From the NCBI GenBank assembly GCA_937868795.1, contig CALMNM010000153.1, positions 1-64,000 of the forward strand: a stretch of DNA of 64,000 bases, written 5' to 3'. The position numbers were made by a program, and so were the translations under genes. Positions 61,421 to 64,000 of this stretch are shown here, one piece after another (the first letter of the stretch is position 1; every line of letters starts with the position of its first letter). This DNA comes from an uncultured Acholeplasma sp. GTDB taxonomy: Bacteria; Bacillota_I; Bacilli_A; Acholeplasmatales; Acholeplasmataceae. The notes under the pieces are model-generated. The model made no database searches and had not been told where the DNA came from. It saw only the letters and a program-made list of their open reading frames with translations.

Positions 61421-63547
61421 ATGAACTTTACCCAAATGGATGATTACAGCAAAGACCCAAAAGTCCTCGATAAATTTGGTCGAAACATCGTTGATGCTGT
61501 CAAACAAGGAAAAATTGATCCCGTCATTGGACGTGAAGATGAAATCCGACGTGTCATCAAAATACTTTCTAGGAAAACCAAAAACAACCCCGTATTGATT
61601 GGTGAACCCGGTGTAGGTAAAACCGCTATCGTCGAAGGATTAGCACGTCGAATCGTTGATAAAGATGTGCCTTTAGGACTCCAAAACAAAATTATTTATG
61701 AACTCGATCTCGCCGCACTTGTTGCTGGTGCTAAATTTCGAGGTGAGTTTGAAGAACGACTTAAAGCAGTCTTAAATAAAATTAAAGAATCCAATGGAGA
61801 AATCATCTTATTCATCGATGAACTTCATACGATTGTTGGTGCAGGTCGAGCTGATGGTGCAATGGATGCTTCGAATATGCTAAAACCCATGCTCGCACGT
61901 GGTGAATTACACTGCGTTGGTGCCACCACTTTAAATGAATATCGAAAATATATTGAAAAAGACTCCGCATTAGAACGTCGTTTTCAAAAAGTGATGATCG
62001 ACGAACCCACTGTCACAGATACGGTAAGTATTTTACGTGGACTAAAATCCCGTTTTGAAGCACATCATGGTGTCCATATCTCTGATCCTGCGATTATCGC
62101 TGCTGCGACCCTATCAAACCGCTATATCTCTGATCGATTCTTACCAGATAAGGCAATTGACTTGATAGACGAAGCATGTGCTTCTATTCGTATGGAAATT
62201 GATTCAATGCCCGTTGAACTCGATAATGTCTTACGTCGTTTAATGCAACTTGAAATTGAAAAGACTGCTTTAGATAAAGAAACGGACCCGATTTCTAAAG
62301 ATCGATTAGCAAAACTAAAAGTTGAAATTGCTGATTTAAAACAACAAGAAAAACATTTGCGCAGTCAGTGGGATGAAGAAAAAGAACAGATTAATGCGAT
62401 TAAAAAGAAAAAGAGTCAACTCGAAGTGTTAAGAAATGATTTACAAAATGCATTTAATGATAGTAATTATCAAAAAGCTGCTGAGCTCCAATATTCAAAG
62501 ATTCCTGCTTTAGAAAAAGAAATCAATGATCTCACTTTGGAAAACCAACAAGATGGTCGACTCATTACTGAAGTAGTTACCGAAGAATCAATCGCAGAAA
62601 TCGTATCCAAATGGACCCAAATTCCCATCTCAAAACTCATGAGTGGCGATAAAGAAAAATTGTTACATCTTGAAGAAACGTTGAAAAAGCGGGTTATCGG
62701 TCAAGATCACGCACTCAGACTCATCACGGATGCGATCATCAGACAACGTGCAGGAATCAAAGATGAAAATCGTCCGATTGGCTCATTTCTCTTCTTAGGT
62801 CCTACTGGAGTCGGTAAAACCGAGGTTGCTCGATCGCTTGCGGAAGCGTTATTTGATAGTGAACATCAAATGGTTCGCATTGATATGAGCGAATATATGG
62901 AGTCCTTTAGTGTATCTCGATTAATTGGTTCTCCTCCTGGATATGTGGGTTATGATGAAGGTGGTCAACTTACTGAAGCTGTTAGACGTAAACCTTACTC
63001 GATTATTCTTTTCGATGAAGTAGAAAAAGCTCATCCTGAAGTCTTTAATATTTTGCTACAGATTTTAGAAGATGGTCGACTCACGGATAACCAAGGCAGA
63101 ACGGTTGATTTTAAAAATACGATCATTATCTTGACATCCAATATTGGTAGTGAATTTCTGCTAAGTTATGATCCTGAAGCACAAAAACAAGTCATGAACT
63201 TGGTGAAAACGAAATTTAAACCCGAATTTATCAATCGTATTGATGAAATCGTCATTTTCAATGCCTTATCTCTCAAAGTTCAAGTTGAAATTGCCAATAA
63301 GATGCTACACGATCTTGAAAAGCGTCTTTCTGAAAAGAATCTACATATCTCGTTTGGTGAAGATGTTCAAAAACACATCATTAAACATGGTTTTAACGAT
63401 GAATATGGCGCGCGGCCTTTAAAACGTTTCATTCAAAGACACGTTGAAACATTGGTTGCGATGAAGATGATTGAAGGACTGATCGTCCCCAATCAAACGT
63501 ATAAAATGGTTGTTAAAGACGATAAGTTAGTGATTGAAAATGCATAA
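61421..63547 (+). CDS. clpB: ClpB disaggregase lacking the N-terminal domain
   Basis: The 708-residue AAA+ protein has a first ATPase domain ([25 protein letters not shown]), a coiled-coil middle region (about 330-450, rich in Lys/Glu), and a second ATPase domain ([37 protein letters not shown]). Full ClpB is about 860 residues; the N-domain with its repeats is missing, as in short ClpB forms. AAAGGAGG precedes ATG 61421; codons upstream overlap the promoter. Heat-shock disaggregation together with DnaK is the expected role. Confidence 0.92.
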   Translation: MNFTQMDDYSKDPKVLDKFGRNIVDAVKQGKIDPVIGREDEIRRVIKILSRKTKNNPVLIGEPGVGKTAIVEGLARRIVDKDVPLGLQNKIIYELDLAALVAGAKFRGEFEERLKAVLNKIKESNGEIILFIDELHTIVGAGRADGAMDASNMLKPMLARGELHCVGATTLNEYRKYIEKDSALERRFQKVMIDEPTVTDTVSILRGLKSRFEAHHGVHISDPAIIAAATLSNRYISDRFLPDKAIDLIDEACASIRMEIDSMPVELDNVLRRLMQLEIEKTALDKETDPISKDRLAKLKVEIADLKQQEKHLRSQWDEEKEQINAIKKKKSQLEVLRNDLQNAFNDSNYQKAAELQYSKIPALEKEINDLTLENQQDGRLITEVVTEESIAEIVSKWTQIPISKLMSGDKEKLLHLEETLKKRVIGQDHALRLITDAIIRQRAGIKDENRPIGSFLFLGPTGVGKTEVARSLAEALFDSEHQMVRIDMSEYMESFSVSRLIGSPPGYVGYDEGGQLTEAVRRKPYSIILFDEVEKAHPEVFNILLQILEDGRLTDNQGRTVDFKNTIIILTSNIGSEFLLSYDPEAQKQVMNLVKTKFKPEFINRIDEIVIFNALSLKVQVEIANKMLHDLEKRLSEKNLHISFGEDVQKHIIKHGFNDEYGARPLKRFIQRHVETLVAMKMIEGLIVPNQTYKMVVKDDKLVIENA

Positions 63548-63551
63548 AAAA

Positions 63552-63575
63552 AGCACCGAAAGGTGCTATTTTTTT
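63552..63575. terminator. Bidirectional terminator after clpB
   Basis: AGCACC / GGTGCT stem with a GAAA tetraloop, followed by T7 on the plus strand and a T-run on the minus strand; also ends the permease gene. Confidence 0.85.
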
Positions 63576-64000
63576 GGCTTAAATACTAGATCGTAAAGAA
63601 AATAACCGATGATGAGGACGCCAAGACCAATAAGTGATGGCACAAGACTTGAAATAAGTGTGGTTATCATCAATCCAACCATACCGATAATGGCAATGAT
63701 GGGGATGACTGGATAAAATGGGATCTTATAAGGTCTTTCATGTTCGGGTAGACGCTTTCTAAAGAGGAACACCGCAATAAAGATTAAGGTATTGAAGATC
63801 AGTCCACCAAAGACGACAAAGGTTAAGAGATCTCTGACGTTAAAAATCAGTAAGAGGATGGCCATGAGGCCAGAACCGATGATAGCAAAACTTGGTGTTT
63901 GATATTTCTTATCCAATGTTTTAAATTTTGAAAAGAATGTTTTATCTTCTGCCATCGCATAGTAGACTCTAGGGAAGACCATCACTGATCCATTCAAAGC
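63566..64000 (-). CDS. Amino acid permease (APC family), C-terminal part only
   Basis: The last 145 codons of a permease are seen; the gene runs past the right edge. It shows NGSVMVFPRVYYAMAEDKTFFSKF (the cytoplasmic loop typical of amino acid transporters), PSFAIIGSG, and about four membrane helices ending in a basic tail. Substrate unknown. Confidence 0.88.
   Translation of the reverse strand, partial: ALNGSVMVFPRVYYAMAEDKTFFSKFKTLDKKYQTPSFAIIGSGLMAILLLIFNVRDLLTFVVFGGLIFNTLIFIAVFLFRKRLPEHERPYKIPFYPVIPIIAIIGMVGLMITTLISSLVPSLIGLGVLIIGYFLYDLVFKPKK

Overview
The window looks like chromosome of a low-GC, fermentative Firmicutes/Mycoplasmatota relative, most like the wall-less but standard-code Acholeplasma/Izemoplasma group. 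This is inferred from family content and style. Trp is written TGG and TGA ends real genes (for example malG). Ribosome sites are strong AGGAGG. Surface proteins are lipoproteins or simple secreted proteins without LPXTG anchors. I see no transposase, prophage, CRISPR array or rRNA. Most genes are on the minus strand and there is no gene-free stretch over 300 bases.

Region 1 (1-24.3 kb) is a starch/maltodextrin locus. It encodes seven GH13 proteins (one cut by the left edge), a LacI-type regulator and maltodextrin phosphorylase. The phosphorylase leads an operon glgP - GH13 - pulA - glgB. A second operon encodes a secreted starch-binding protein without a catalytic domain, a MalE lipoprotein, an enlarged MalF and an enlarged MalG. 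Divergent from it are a secreted modular pullulanase and a small lipoprotein. A third operon holds an RDD membrane protein, a surface lipoprotein amylase and a DUF1189 membrane protein. The inferred flow is: surface pullulanase and amylase cut polymer, the CBM protein and MalE hold it, MalFG import dextrins, and cytoplasmic pullulanase, GH13 enzymes and GlgP yield glucose-1-phosphate. No transporter ATPase (MalK/MsmX) and no glgA/glgC lie here.

Region 2 (24.3-32.8 kb) holds a surface 5'-nucleotidase, a glycerophosphodiesterase, an MFS carrier, and a leucine-dehydrogenase plus 2-oxoacid:ferredoxin oxidoreductase operon that would feed electrons from amino acids to ferredoxin.

Region 3 (32.9-49.4 kb) is mixed housekeeping: a CAT-like acyltransferase, esterases, MsrB, a hybrid histidine kinase, a PgpA-like protein, YerC, a PI-PLC-like protein, a nucleotidyltransferase, a dual CDGSH protein, a GT4 glycosyltransferase, a U32 peptidase-like protein, SDR, methyltransferase, DUF1801, DUF554 and an aldo/keto reductase.

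Region 4 (49.4-58.2 kb) begins with an apparently unannotated small RNA with a perfect consensus promoter and a C7 terminator loop. It continues with a nine-gene [FeFe] hydrogenase operon containing DRTGG, HATPase and PHP regulatory-type proteins, with an ABC binding protein and permease lacking an ATPase at its end.

Region 5 (58.3-64 kb) holds CorA, Smr and NYN-LOTUS proteins, tRNA-Cys, a low-molecular-weight phosphatase, a CIRCE-controlled ClpB without N-domain, and the end of an amino acid permease.

The least explained items are the 49.5 kb small RNA, the exact 105-residue tandem duplication in MalG, the starch-binding protein operon with its promoter palindrome, and the operator-like motif shared by the maltodextrin promoters.
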